This document shows positions 12,170 through 23,260 of a DNA stretch of 64,000 bases, one piece after another. The notes below the pieces were generated by a model. That model had not been told where the DNA came from, searched no databases, and was given only the letters and a program-made list of their open reading frames with translations. The DNA comes from Adiantum capillus-veneris (Eukaryota; Streptophyta; Polypodiopsida; Polypodiales; Pteridaceae). The DNA is taken from contig CM043962.1 in NCBI GenBank assembly GCA_014529385.2, positions 52,533,905 through 52,597,904 on the forward strand, written 5' to 3'. The stretch's first letter is position 1, and each line of letters starts with the position of its first letter. The position numbers were made by a program, and so were the translations under genes.

Positions 12170-13237
12170 CTACAATAGCCTCATTTTTTGGCATTTTGTA
12201 ATGTAGGCATGCACTGACAACGAGTCCACTCGATCATTCCATCCTGTTTCTAGGAGTATGCAATCCCCTTCCTCATGTAGGATCTCCTTTGTAAGATTTC
12301 TTTTCCTACAAAGTTCCACAACATTGGGCCACAACTTACCATCATCATTACTCATGAAATCCTTGGAGTTCTCGATCTTTGCTCCATAAGTAGCAGCCTC
12401 AACTGAAGAGGTGGCATGATTAGTTGCCATATCTTCAACTAAGGTTTGCATTTCCCCCTTCCCAAAGTTAGTTCTCAAGGCTAGACCTGTCTCTCTTAAG
12501 TGAATTTTACATCCTTAAAAAAGACAACATCTTTTGTCAAAGCATCACTAAAACTATCACAATCCCTTCTTACATGGTCTGTACTATTTGCACCAAATAC
12601 ATCTATTAACAAACCCTTCTTTGAGCTGTTGTCTTTTCCTAGGAAGTGCCCCTAATGGCTGGGCTTTTTCTTCAAGATTTGTAAGCTTCACCTTCAAGTC
12701 ACGCATTCCCTTCACAAGCTCATCTAGCATGGACTTATCAAACTTAAGAGCTATAAAAGTAGGCTTTATGATTTTGTCAGAAGTTGAGATGGAAGAACTT
12801 GTAGTGTTTACTACCATCTTGTCCCTTCTTCTTTGTCGTTTGGCAAGCAATAAGACAACACCTTCAACTTCATTTTGGTTGATCTTTAGTCTTGGCTCAG
12901 CATCTTTATCTTCAAGAAGAAACTCCAAATTTTCTTGAAACTCTTTACCTGCAGCTTGTAAGAGAGTATTTGTCTGCTCTACATCTAGTGTGGCCTTTTC
13001 TGTCCTAGTGAGTTGTGCATAGTGCCGCTCAAATTCCCTTAGTAGCTCTATTATTGATAGTCCTTGCTTTAGCTTGACTACCCATTCTAAGAATGTGCTT
13101 TTGGTCACTCTCTCCATGAGACATTCCTCCTTTAAAGCTACTTTGAGTTTTTCCCAATTTCTCCCATGCCCATCTTTAATTGCCCTAACATGTTCCCTAA
13201 TTTTTGGAGCAACAACTAGCTCAAAGCTTTGAATCAT
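12170..13237 (-). pseudogene. Element D gag with CCHC knuckle
   Basis: The frame at 13237-12584 (217 codons) reads as a gypsy gag core: NWEKLKVALKEEC, then FLEWVVKLKQGLSIIELLREFERHY, then a Lys/Arg-rich region. It ends in CIWC. A single-base shift near 12582 then restores STDHVRRDC in the next frame, completing a C-x2-C...H-x4-C zinc knuckle. A further 102-codon frame (12478-12170) links to the protease. The N-terminus appears cut at the junction with element E. Gag would form the particle and bind RNA. Confidence 0.75.
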
Positions 13238-13246
13238 CTCACCTTC

Positions 13247-14062
13247 TCACATGCAATGCAGCTCCATCTCCTTCAATTCAACCTTAAATTCAACAATATG
13301 TCTCTCATTTGGTCCAATGATCAGCAAATCATCTACATAAAGAACCACAATGAGAAGTACATCACCCTCATGCTTTACATACAATGTGCTTTTTGTTGGA
13401 CTGTTACGAAAGCCTTGTTTGACCAAATGAGTGTCAGCTTTCTCATAGCAAGCACGACGAGATTGCTTCAATCCATACAAAGCCTTCTTACATCTGCACA
13501 CTTTGTCCTCTTGTCCTTTCATGACAAAACCATGAAGCTGCATTACATAAACTTCCTCAAATATGTCACCATTCAAGAAACCAGTAACAATGTGCAATTG
13601 ATGTACATCCCAACCCAAATGAGCTGCCAAAGCACATAGAAAACAAACAATAGTCATACGACAAGTGGGAGCAAAAGTTTCTTCGTAATCTATACATTTT
13701 TACTGCGCATAGCCTTTTGTAACAAGTCGAGCCTTATGGCGATCAACCTCACTATCCGGCTTGCATTTCAACTTGTAAGCCCACTTTGTACCAATGGCCT
13801 TTTTGCCGGGAGGCAAATCACATAAAGTCCATGTGTCATTTTCTATAAGTGCATCATATTCTGATTGCATGGCAGCCATCCAATTTTTTGAATTATGTGC
13901 TTCATCAAAAGAGAGATGTTCCTCAACATCATGTAAGCTAGACACAGCCAAAGCATAATAATGTGATGTATAAGATGCATGACCAAATCCTGAATGAGTA
14001 TGACTAGACAAAGGTGCATCCAATTTACTGTCACGCAATGTATGCACCAACCATTTTGGCAT
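13247..14062 (-). pseudogene. Element E reverse transcriptase (RVT_2), partial
   Basis: The 14062-13700 frame holds the RT entry (NWMAAMQSEYDAL, TWTLCDLPPGKKAIGTKWAY, KARLVTKGYAQ). After a short out-of-frame gap, the 13657-13247 frame continues with HQLHIVTGFLNGD, CRCKKALYGLKQSRRACYE and LYVDDLLIIG. The YVDD box is intact. The first catalytic Asp, expected in a QLDV-type motif, is His here. The domain ends at the junction with element D, before the last third of RT. Confidence 0.88.
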
Positions 14063-14365
14063 ACCTCTAGCCTACTCATTTTCAGCCCTTTCCTCATCAA
14101 GTACATCATGTACATCTGCATCAGTAATAGACTGATCTATAACATTTTTGGAAACCCCCATAGGCTATACATTTTCCTCATTGGAATTTACATTCGAACT
14201 TCCACCACTGAAAAGAGGCAACAAAGTGTCATAAATGTTTACATTACTGTCACTAGTACATGACAGCAAGGGCTGAACAAAATCTTCCACAAACACTACA
14301 TCCCGTGAAACCAAAATACGCTTTGTTTGCAGATGATACAACCTGTAACCTTTTCTTTCAACACT

Positions 14366-14893
14366 CTAACCAAGAAAAATACATTTGACAGCCTTATCAT
14401 CTAATTTTCTATGTTGTGTTTGTGGCACCAAAGCATATGCCAAACAGCCAAAAACACGCGTGTGCTCAATAGAAGGTTTTCTATCATGCCATGCTTCATA
14501 TGGAGTAATAGACTGCAAAGCTTTTGTAGGACACCTGTTAAGTACATAAGTGGCACACATGATGGCCTCAAGCCAAAAAGAAGGCGAGAAAGCTTGACTT
14601 TTGACCATACATCGTGCCATTTCCATAAGTGACTTGTTTTTCCTCTCAGCAACACCATTTTGCTGAGGTGTATAAGGCACTGTACATTAGTGTTTTATCT
14701 CAGGACGAGCCAGAAATGCATTAAATTCATGAGACATATAGTCCCTCCCTCGATCGGAACGGAGGGTGCCCATAGTACATTTCAATACATTTTCAACCAT
14801 AGCAAGAAATTCTTTGAAGCACATAAAAACTTCGGACTTCGCTTTAAGCGAAAATACCCATGCATGCTTGGAGTAATCATCAATAAAAGTCAT
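14366..14893 (-). pseudogene. Element E integrase core
   Basis: The first catalytic Asp lies in MTFIDDYSKHAWVF and the second in LRSDRGRDYMSHEF, both in the 14893-14687 frame. The catalytic Glu lies in PQQNGVAERKNKS at the start of the 14680-14366 frame, which goes on to the conserved WLEAIMCATYVLNR and VFGCLAYALVP. All three D-D-E residues survive, but the core is split by a stop between the frames. Confidence 0.88.
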
Positions 14894-14956
14894 GAACTAA
14901 AGGTAATTTCCCAAGGACGGAGTTTGCATGGGCCCACAAACATTACTATGCACAAG

Positions 14957-15565
14957 CTACAACCTGCATGTGGCCCTAACTGAACCATCCTTTGGAAACT
15001 TCAGACGCTGCATCTTACCCAAAATACAGCCTTCACAAAATTTTTTGACAGGTGCTTCAAGAGGTGGCAAAGAAGCAACCATATTAGATTTTGGCAAACA
15101 CAGTAAACTAGAAAAATTTAGATGCCCAAAACGAGCATGCCACACTTTTGCATCTGAAATAGCCCTTGAATCTACAAGTGCATTTGTAAAATTTTGTCCA
15201 CACTTGTCATACAAAGTGAGCTTATACAGCCCACGACACAAAAGGCCAGATTCAACAATTTTTTCATCAAAACTGAGATCATGAACTGTACATTTGTCAT
15301 CCACAAATTTGACTACAAGTCCAAGTCTAGCAAGAGTAGATACAGACAAAAGATTCTTCTTGATCCCAGGTACATAAAGTGCATCAACAAGTGTGAAAGA
15401 ACTGCCATTTGCAGCAGTAAGCACAATCTTTCCAACCCCTTGAACCGGATAAGAGGCATTGTTGGCACAAGTGACTAAATTCGCATGAGGGACAGACTCA
15501 AGAGAGGTGAACAATTCACGATGTGAGGTAATGTGCTTTGTAGCACCATTGTCAAAATACCACAC
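14957..15565 (-). pseudogene. Element E protease and GAG-pre-integrase domain
   Basis: A 202-codon frame begins with WYFDNGATKHIT, the copia protease active site with DNGA in place of DSGA, and continues to LYVPGIKKNLLSV. It ends with the pre-integrase zinc region: WHARFGHLNF followed by CEGCILGKM gives the H...H...C-x2-C pattern of the integrase N-terminal domain. It lies directly upstream of the integrase core in coding order. Confidence 0.88.
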
Positions 15566-15770
15566 GTGTGAATCTGCAGCAACTTACATGCATGCATCAT
15601 GGACACTAGGATTGTAAGTGCACTCTGCACTAAAAGCCCATTCTGCATAAACATCAGTATCACAGTCTCTTTTCACAAAGACTCAACAATAGATGCATTT
15701 GTAGTGGAACCAGCATTTGCAGAGTGGAACCACCCTCTTTCTTTTTAACCTCTTTGGCCTTCAACTTAGG

Positions 15771-15814
15771 ACACTGCTTGATCAAGTGATCATTAGCTTT
15801 ACAATAATGGCAAC
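15771..15814 (-). pseudogene. Element E gag zinc knuckle
   Basis: The minus strand reads RCHYCKANDHLIKQCPK, a perfect C-x2-C-x4-H-x4-C knuckle, followed by a Lys-rich stretch. It sits between the gag core and the protease, as in other copia elements, and would bind the packaged RNA. Confidence 0.85.
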
Positions 15815-16093
15815 GCATCTTCTTTTTTCTCTGATCACCAGAATTTCCAGATGAATTTCTACCAGCAAAAGCATTAGGAACAGAAGTTTTGCCACTGGTA
15901 GCAGATCCATAAGAAGTGGTTGCATTGTTGTTACCACCCTTTCTTTGAGAAGCAATAAAACCCTGTTCAACTATACGCTACCTAGTCCTGTTTTTTCAGG
16001 AAAGTGACTCTTGTAACAGAAATGTGCATAATGCATCAAACTTGACAACTTCAGGATTTCCTTGGGTCATAAGTCTCCAAGTACTAGCAAAGT

Positions 16094-16712
16094 CTAGTAA
16101 GAATCTGGCAAGGCATCAAGGACGGTCTGCACAAGGGAATTGTTTGAAATCACTTCACCTGCAAAAATAAGTTGCTCATTGATATCCTTGACACCAGCAA
16201 GGAAAGTGTCCACATCATCTTCCTCATGCATAATCTTCAATTCTAGCTCTTTACACACCAAAGCAATTTTCGCCTCATTCCGACTTGCATAAAGACCTAC
16301 TAGAATATCCCAAGCCTGTTTTGTAGATTTCGCTGAACAAATGTGAGGAGTAATGGTGCACTTCACATACAACACAATCAATGCTTGAGCCTGCGCATCC
16401 TTTACATCCCAACGAGCTTGTTCTGCCATAGGCAAAACAACTCTAATAGCAGCAATCCTTCCAGCAAGTCCTGCAACATCCTCAACATCGCCTACATCCT
16501 CAAAACCAGGGCGTACATCAATGCCCTGCACAATATTCTAAACGCCCTTTGACACAAGAACATGTTGCATCATGTAATCCCACATAGGGTAATTGTCCCC
16601 ATCCAATCTGAGCAAACATCTTGAACACATCTGTGTTGTTGTCAGCCATGGTAAATGCTGCACCTGATGTGAAAACTGTCCGAAAAGAGGATAAAAAAAG
16701 TGGGAACAACAC
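16094..16712 (-). pseudogene. Element E gag (UBN2-type)
   Basis: Gag starts near 16649 with MADNNTDVFKMF. A frame change near 16600 leads to LDGDNYPMWDYMMQHVL, the typical start of a UBN2 gag. The 16531-16094 frame carries QALIVLYVKCTITPHI, TKQAWDILVGLYAS and LDALPDSY. At least one frameshift near the N-terminus and one stop near 16530 break it. The order and spacing to the primer site fit a copia gag. Confidence 0.82.
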
Positions 16713-16993
16713 GTGCTATATAGCACAAACCGTGAATATTGTAAGAGACCTGTTATGCAAAAAACGGCACTGACAAAATTTCTACACAAAATGACAAAAT
16801 AGCCTATGCAGCAATGGCCTGTAGTGGAAATGGAGGCCAAAATAAGCCCGAATAAAAAATCTTAGTAGACTTAGCTCTACGAGCTGTCTAAAAAATTTTG
16901 TCGACCTACGAACACTCGCCAAAGCTCACAGAAATTAGACCAAGTGAGCGGGCGTTTGCTGGAGCTACTGGCGACTAAGCCCAGGGAGGACGC

Positions 16994-17010
16994 AACCTGC
17001 TCTGATACCA
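16994..17010 (-). promoter_or_regulatory. Element E primer-binding site (initiator tRNA-Met)
   Basis: The minus strand reads TGGTATCAGAGCAGGTT two bases inside the LTR end. TGGTATCAGAGC is the standard complement of the 3' end of plant initiator tRNA-Met. This fixes both the LTR boundary and the strand of element E. Confidence 0.95.
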
Positions 17011-17012
17011 AT

Positions 17013-17235
17013 TGTTGGAATTAGGATTGCATAGAAAATCACACAGCTTGGAGAAGATGAAGGAAGCTCAAGGAACACAACTAAGAGTGTATTACTTAGT
17101 GTGCAATGGAAAGATGGATAGCCCTAGAATGATGGGCGTATATACAATGCACGAGGGAAAAAACCTCCTAAAGAGGGAAAAAATGCCCCGATGGTCCTAG
17201 TGTGTTCACACACATCACTACCACATGTATATGGT

Positions 17236-17239
<4 letters not shown>
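17013..17239 (-). repeat. Element E 5' LTR (227 bp)
   Basis: It starts TGTTGG and ends GTAACA on the plus strand, giving TGTT...AACA ends. The inner border is set by the primer site two bases away. The outer border abuts a pure (GA)n run. A TATA-like GTATATAC lies near 17139-17150 on the minus strand and could be the promoter. The length is in the usual range for short copia LTRs. No second copy was seen in the window, consistent with 3' truncation. Confidence 0.85.

Positions 17240-17330
<91 letters not shown>
17240..17330. repeat. (GA)45 microsatellite
   Basis: About 90 bp of uninterrupted GA starts immediately outside the element E LTR. It is either the target into which E inserted or an expansion from its target duplication. 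Confidence 0.95.
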
Positions 17331-17333
<3 letters not shown>

Positions 17334-17638
17334 AAGTTGCTCATTTTAGGAGAGATTGACAAAACATGTCACTGTTTTTCTCATAACTTGAGCTACAAAA
17401 TTTGGATTCAAAAACTATTTTTTATCTCCTCTTAAATGTTTCTCCCCCAAAATTTTGTACTTTGTACCTCATCCCCTCCTTTTAGCCTCTCTTATCTTGA
17501 TGATACTCCCTCAAATTCTAAACCTTTAGACCAAAGAAATGACTCTATTTATTGCTTTGTACCCAAATGCCCGTCTACCCTCCTCTTAATCCTCCCATTG
17601 TACTTGTCTTGGGTTTACAACCCTCTACCCTCCAGTTA

Positions 17639-17677
<39 letters not shown>

Positions 17678-19064
17678 ATACTTGTAAAAAATGAACACTA
17701 CTGATGAGCTTAATTTAGCAAAACGCATTTAGTATTTTCATCTTGATGTCTCTCCTCCCATCCTCTCCCTTTTTCATATCATGGGGTAAGTATCGCTTGC
17801 TTAATTTGTTAATAAAAAGTTATGGGCATTTTGGCGCTGATATCATAGCATAGCACTTACCATGTATTGTCCCTTCTCACTCTTTCCATCCCTCCCCTTC
17901 CCTGGACAGAACCGTGCCCTTTTCCAAGTTAAGAAAACCCTAGCATCTCTTAGTTGCTTTACTAAGGCCTTGCTGGGTGCTTTTTCCCATGTAAATTTCC
18001 TTTGACGTCACTCTCATGCTTTAATTTTTACTCAGCCCGTCCTTTTGTGTTGCCTTTTACATCCTCTTACAATTAGTTTAGTCTAACCTCCAACTCTCTA
18101 CCTTTCATGTCCTTCGTGTTGCTTGCTCAGCTTATCTCTACCTCCCTCTCCACCATCACCTCCCTTTTTCACCTTCTCTTGTGAGTCAAACTCTTACATG
18201 ATTTGCTTGCACAAATACCCTCACACTCGCCCTTGGATCCGGAGCTTCAACACTACGCCCAGAAGAAGGCTATGCTGCGACATGTTCTGATGTACTTATT
18301 CAATAGGGAAATCCAAGCTTCTTATAGCTTCCTCCAAGCCAATCTTCCCACTCAGTGCACAAGCAGTAGTATGGAGTGGGCAGCGAGCATGAGGTTGCCC
18401 TTAATCCATGGTGTGTTACCCCGCAATAGCCATGTGTTTTGTGCACCATCGTGAGTCAAAGTAAAGGTTTGTAGCTGCCAATATACATTGTACTACTGTA
18501 GCGATGGCTCTATCTCAAGCGCGGCTACTGACAATGTAAGCCCTCAACCTTGGAAATATCCTACAAGACTTCTACTAAAGGGATGCTTCATCTACCTTTG
18601 CCCTTTCTCTGTAGCAATCACCTAGGATGATTTACAACACCCACAAGTCACCTCTATCTCAAGCCTGTTTCTGGAAATAGAGGGCTACCGTACAGGCCTT
18701 TAGCTACCAAGCATGTTTCTCCAAGACTTAGACAAGGGTGAATCACTACCTAACACAATGCTTCAAGTTTTCAAAAAGGGGTGGCTTCAGCAGCTTGATG
18801 TCCACTAGCCATCACCTTGACCGCTTTTGTTGTGCAGCACTCACCGATTACCATGGATGTGGTTCATGCCACTGACTAGTTGTGAAGATGTAAGCTCTCA
18901 ACAACAAGGGGTTGTTTGAATTACTCAACAAAGGGGCCAACTTGTTCACTCAGCGCAGACCTCTTATTGTTTTGATAAGGTGCATACCTCTTATTCTTAC
19001 CTTGATGTTCACTCTCTTCGTGGCAGTGCTCTAGTACCATACCAATCTCCACTTTGCAAAGGAT
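17331..19064. other. Unassigned; 35-base C tract at 17641-17675
   Basis: No gene family was recognised. A plus-strand open frame at 18203-18454 starts at TTG and shows no known motif. A run of exactly 35 C residues occupies 17641-17675; its reverse strand could form a G-quadruplex, and its length may be unreliable in sequencing. Confidence 0.55.
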
Positions 19065-19925
19065 TCAATGTAGCACCCCATCTTGACTGTGCATCATAAG
19101 ATCTTCACCTACAAGAGTGAAATTTTGAGCTCTTTTAACAATCCTGTTCTTTTGTAGCTTGGAAAGCCCTTCAGAACATTGACTTGTGCTCAAGAAATCA
19201 TCAATGTCTTTTAAATTTTCCCTACCTGCATAAGTAGCTTGTGCCACATACAAACTCAACACATGAGTTTGAACATGACTGCTAGCCAACCAATTTGCTT
19301 CCTGGTTCTGTTCCCTTCTAACATGTTTGAACTGCACCTCTTCAAAAAACTTCAACAACTTATTTATAGAAAAAAACCAATTCTTGAGAGAATCCCTGTT
19401 TACCTGCCATTGGCCCAAAAGCTGCTTAATAACCAATAGAGCATCACCTTTTACTACTAACCTTGATATGCTAAACCCAATACATTGCTTTAGACCCAAA
19501 TGTAAAGTAAGATACTCCACCTCATTGTTGGTATGCACCTCTTCCAAGTCGTAAGATTTTGAAAAAATGATTGTGCCATGTGGATCTTGGATGACCACAC
19601 CTCCACCTGCTTTTTGTGTTACCCTTCTGTAAGTTCCATCAAACCACATAGTTAAGGCCCCTTCCAAGTGTGGCTACCCTTTGTCCTCCTCTCGCACTAC
19701 CCTTGGATAAACTGGTAACTCGACCTCTTTGTTGACTAGGATATCCACCAAATGAGACCGACTCGTGTGATCTACTTTGAACTCAAACTCAAACTCCTGG
19801 AGCTCTATCACCCACTTCATGATTCGCTTCCCTGGCTTCAAGTGTAGCACCACTTCAAGTAAAAGATTGTTAGCCGTCAACACATAAAATTTACGAACGA
19901 TCAAATACACTTTGAACTTCCTCAA
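19065..19925 (-). pseudogene. Tat-like tandem RNase H remnant
   Basis: The 19925-19674 frame holds the tail of a gypsy RNase H (MKWVIELQEFEFEFKVDHT). The 19667-19065 frame is a second, archaeal-type RNase H: MWFDGTYRR, TNNEVEYLTL, VKGDALLVIKQL and QNQEANWLASS. Its first Asp, Glu and second Asp are present, but the fourth acidic residue is Asn. The end leads toward an integrase zinc domain that is not completed. Two successive RNase H domains place it in the Tat lineage with element B. The protease and RT that should precede it are missing. Confidence 0.82.
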
Positions 19926-19929
19926 TCTT

Positions 19930-22146
19930 GCTTAATTCCTTGTTAAGCTAAGAAATCTGCTTTTGGTAGTTGTCTTCTTGTTGCATAAGCTGATTGACAA
20001 TTCTCTTCTTTGCATCTGCCCATGCTTTAGCTCCATCTCTAAGTCCTTAACCTTCTACTCCATTGTTTGATAGGCACCATATGTGCCCTGTAGTGTGGAT
20101 ACTACTAGGTTATCCTTTAGCTGATTCATAAGTGCATTCTATTCTTGGCATGGTGCTTCCGCCTGGGCTAACTATGTATTTGCAATGTTAAGCTAAATAT
20201 ATAGGCATTGTACCGTAGACTCTGATTCTTGTAGAGCTAAAGTGGCCTTTGTGACCTGTTGCTTGTGTTGCTTATTTTTGGTCTAGAGAGTGTCCATATC
20301 CATTGTTGTCTTTGCAGTTAGTTCAACCAATTCTTGTTCTTTGAATTCCATGGCTTCTTTGTATGACTCGATACGTATATTGGCCAAGTCTAGCCTTTTC
20401 TCACACAGACCTGCAGGTGCATGTATACACTATGTAGATGTTGGTGCTGAGCATAGATTTCATCCTTCATTTTTTCTATCACATTGTGTGCATACTATGT
20501 ATATTCATCTATGTCCTCTGAATTCTCCATTGTTCTTGTGTTGCTCGCTTTCAATTTATCCATGTGTGTGTCCTGAGTCTCATTCATTGGCTCATCTGGT
20601 TGGTTGGCTTGAGTACTTGGTGTCGCTATGGGACTATTTGGTTCAGTCTCTTGTTCCTTGATAGTTTCTTTGAGTGTTTTGGAATTGGGATGGTAGCAAT
20701 GGGAGTGGCCTCCACCATTGTTGTAGTCTCCTCATGTGATGGTGTATTTTTCGGGGAGAAGTGTGGAACTTGTTCAGTAGGGTTTTCTGAATCTTTGGGT
20801 GAATTTTGTTGAGGATGTGTACTGGCTTCTTCTTGTGCCTGGGCCTGTTCTCGTTGTCATTCCTCTTTATGGTAGAGATGCTCTGGGCCAAACCGAGGGT
20901 CATCCTTTTCATCAAAAATTGGGTGTTTATTTTGAATTTTAACTCTTCTTGGAGATGGTTTCCACTTTTCCTCAAAATCTCCTTTGAGCCCTCTTTCTAT
21001 CTCAAAAGCTGCCTTCTCTCTTTCAAGTCTTGCTGCCCTTTGTGTTGGTTCTTTCAATAACTAATGTTGGCCTATGTTTCTTCGTTTGATTTTCTTAATC
21101 CACTTTAGATTTCCATTTTTCTTTCCTTTTCCTTTCAAGAGGATTGTCCTCCTCTTCCTGCACTTCCTCCTCTCGGTTACCTTCTTCTTTTGTTGTTGCA
21201 GATGTATCTTCTTGAGCTGGTACATTGCCTAATTGAGTCCCTAATCTTGTTGTCACTGGTGGAGACCATGTTTGCACTTCTAGATCCTCACCTGTCTTGT
21301 TGAGAAACCATAAATTTTTCTCTGGGGCAGGTAGTAGATGCTCTACTTGGCCTATAGCGTGATAGGCAATTCTAATGAGCACTTTTAAAGCTCCTAAAAA
21401 TGTGATGTTATCTTGCTTCTTCACATGAGTGAGGGTTGTGTAGATGTATTGTGCATGGTTCACCTCTATCATCCCCTCTTTCTTTGATGCTTGTGTGAAG
21501 GTGGAAGGCATGGCATGATTGGGAATTGTATACCTTGGCGGTCTCTTGGCAGTGAAGTGAAAATGTTGGTGATAGAGCTACAGTGCCTGCTCTATTTTCC
21601 TTTGCTTCAATTACAAAAAGGAGGATGATCGGCTGGTGAAAATACCACTGGTTGGTAGCTGTCTATCCCTCATAGGTGTTCCTCCTTTCTGAAGCTTGAG
21701 TGATTCTACCACTTGGTCCTCTGTTATGTGAACTTTGATAGGAGAGCCATTGAGAACAAATATGGTGGCTTGTCTTTCCTCTGTGATAATGTGCAAGAGC
21801 TCATATGCTCTTTGTAATCGACACCGCAAGGGTCCATTTCTATGTAGTCCTTAAGGCCAATCTTTTCCCAAAGTGGTCGAACTGCCTGTTCTTTGATGAG
21901 GCCTTGAGCTTCCCTTGGTAGCATTTGTACTTTGACTTTGGTTCCATGAGCACTCTTGAATGATCCATGGTAGACAGTGACACGTTGGCTATCCAATTGG
22001 TCTCTTACCAACCAGGTGACATTTGCCTCTCTCAAGGAGTCTTCCTCTAGCTGATATGGTGGGAGTTCAAAAAATTTGATGCTGCATGGTCTTTTTCTTC
22101 GGAGCTCCCGAGGTAGATGAGAGAGAAACTGACAGTGTATGAGCAC
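19930..22146 (-). pseudogene. Retrotransposon ORF1-like protein with coiled coil, broken
   Basis: Minus-strand frames at 22146-21724, 21829-21611, 21511-21095 and 21057-20857 follow one another with small shifts. They contain TWLVRDQLDSQRVTVYHGSF, FVLNGSPIKVHITEDQVVESL and NHAQYIYTTLTHVKKQ, then an acidic Glu-rich tail and charged heptad-like sequence extending to about 19930. The layout resembles the extra ORF upstream of gag in Tat/Ogre or Athila-type elements, but I cannot name the domain with certainty. It runs directly into RNase H sequence at about 19930, so gag, protease and RT are deleted between them. Confidence 0.5.
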
Positions 22147-22229
22147 ATTCAGAGATCAGACCATTCTCGCAAGTTACAACCAAGTAGCACAACTAAATAA
22201 GCAAAAATGAGCCCTAAAAATTACAATTT

Positions 22230-23260
22230 TGCCAAAGTCTATCTTCGGCGCGCCTAAGATGCAGATGGGTGTAGGTGCATGCAAAAATGGTGTCAGATGG
22301 ATTGTATGGAAAATATAAGTGTTGGTGGTGATCTGAAAGAATCTTGAGAGATTTTGGACTTTTATGATGGGAATTGTGTCCGCTTGACCGCATTCTATAC
22401 TCTTGGTAATTGACAAAGTGAGGATTTGTCAAACTTGATGAAACTTGGGCAAGTGTTTAATGTGACCATTGTGAACATATTTGTGTATCACAGATGCAAG
22501 TTAGGATCTTCCATTGCCATTTCTATCTTAGGTGTGCTTAAGCTAAAAAGAGGGTGATTTAGGGCCATTTCTTATTTTTGGTGCTCTGATGGGTTCTAGA
22601 GCAAATATTATTGATGAAGGGTGAAGTTGGGTTGATTTGTCAAGCTAAAAGTGAGAATTGGGCACAAATGGCTATGGATGTGGCACAATGCATTTTATGA
22701 GTATTTGCATGAGAAAAATGTTACAGTTTTGATGTAGTGTTTGTGATGGGGAGGAAATACATGCTAGTGTAGAAGTGGGTGCCAGAAAATGGTGCCATGC
22801 TAGTGAGTCATCTTCGGCGCATGAAGATAGAAGTTACACTTTATTGCACTTTCGGCCTTGCTTTTGCCCAATCTAGCTTTTACTAGGTCATTGATGGTGG
22901 TTGGAACCCTTGGTATGTTTCTTGGTAGCTGATGTAGTTCCCAATGAGATTGACCATCTTTTGTTGAGCAGGGTGACTTGGAGACGCTAATCACTAGTTA
23001 CTTGCTCCTTGGAGGTTGGTGGAGGTCCAATATGGTGTAGAGAGTGTCCCCCTTGATTTTGAGGTGAGTTGGGTCAAGATTTTTCATTGTGGTGCAAAAT
23101 GTCACTTCGCGGTGTGAATATGGTCTTTTTGTCCTATATTGATGGCTGAGCCTCAGTTGGACCCCTAAATCTCCACAGTTCCTTAACATGATGGCCTCAA
23201 AACATTTGTAAATTTTGGTCCCCATTTGACTCCTTTATCTTCGGTGTGCCGAAGATGCTA
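22230..23260. repeat. Palindrome-centred degenerate tandem array 2
   Basis: Five copies of a palindrome with half-site CATCTTCGGCG are centred near 22250, 22534, 22819, 23113 and 23246. Gaps are about 284, 285, 294 and 133 bp. The copies at 22250 and 23246 are near-perfect, and those at 22534 and 23113 are degenerate. Short stretches next to the motifs match array 1 at equivalent places, for example AATTTTGGTCCC shortly before the last copy and GATGAAACTTGG before the second. It lies just upstream of the ORF1-like pseudogene on the minus strand, so it may belong to that element's 5' region. Confidence 0.8.

Larger units (their letters stand above)
7560..13240 (-). mobile_element. Element D: decayed Ty3/gypsy retrotransposon
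   Basis: Read on the minus strand, gag (about 13237-12540), protease (11775-11314), RT (10570-9900), RNase H (9560-9078) and integrase (8900-7700) follow in the standard gypsy order. All pieces come from one family but sit in different frames separated by stops, so the polyprotein is dead. No LTRs or primer site were found. At its gag end it abuts copia element E directly at about 13240, so the 5' LTR, leader and probably the start of gag have been lost. A 61-bp tandem duplication (8771-8892) disrupts the region ahead of integrase. Confidence 0.85.
13240..17239 (-). mobile_element. Element E: 3'-truncated Ty1/copia retrotransposon
   Basis: On the minus strand a 227-bp LTR (17239-17013) is followed by an initiator-tRNA-Met primer site, then gag, CCHC knuckle, protease, integrase and RT in the copia order. 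The element stops inside RT at about 13240, so the end of RT, RNase H and the 3' LTR are absent. There, with no LTR between, the gag of gypsy element D begins. The break must be a deletion or illegitimate join rather than a simple insertion boundary. Stops and frameshifts separate the domains. Confidence 0.88.

Noticed and set aside
12588..12938. 116-codon plus-strand frame
   Set aside because: It is the antisense shadow of the element D gag.
18203..18454. 83-codon plus-strand frame as a host gene
   Set aside because: It lacks an ATG start, has no recognised motif and no supporting exon structure.
20290..20812. Plus-strand frames of 80-120 codons
   Set aside because: They lie antisense to the ORF1-like remnant and show no domain.
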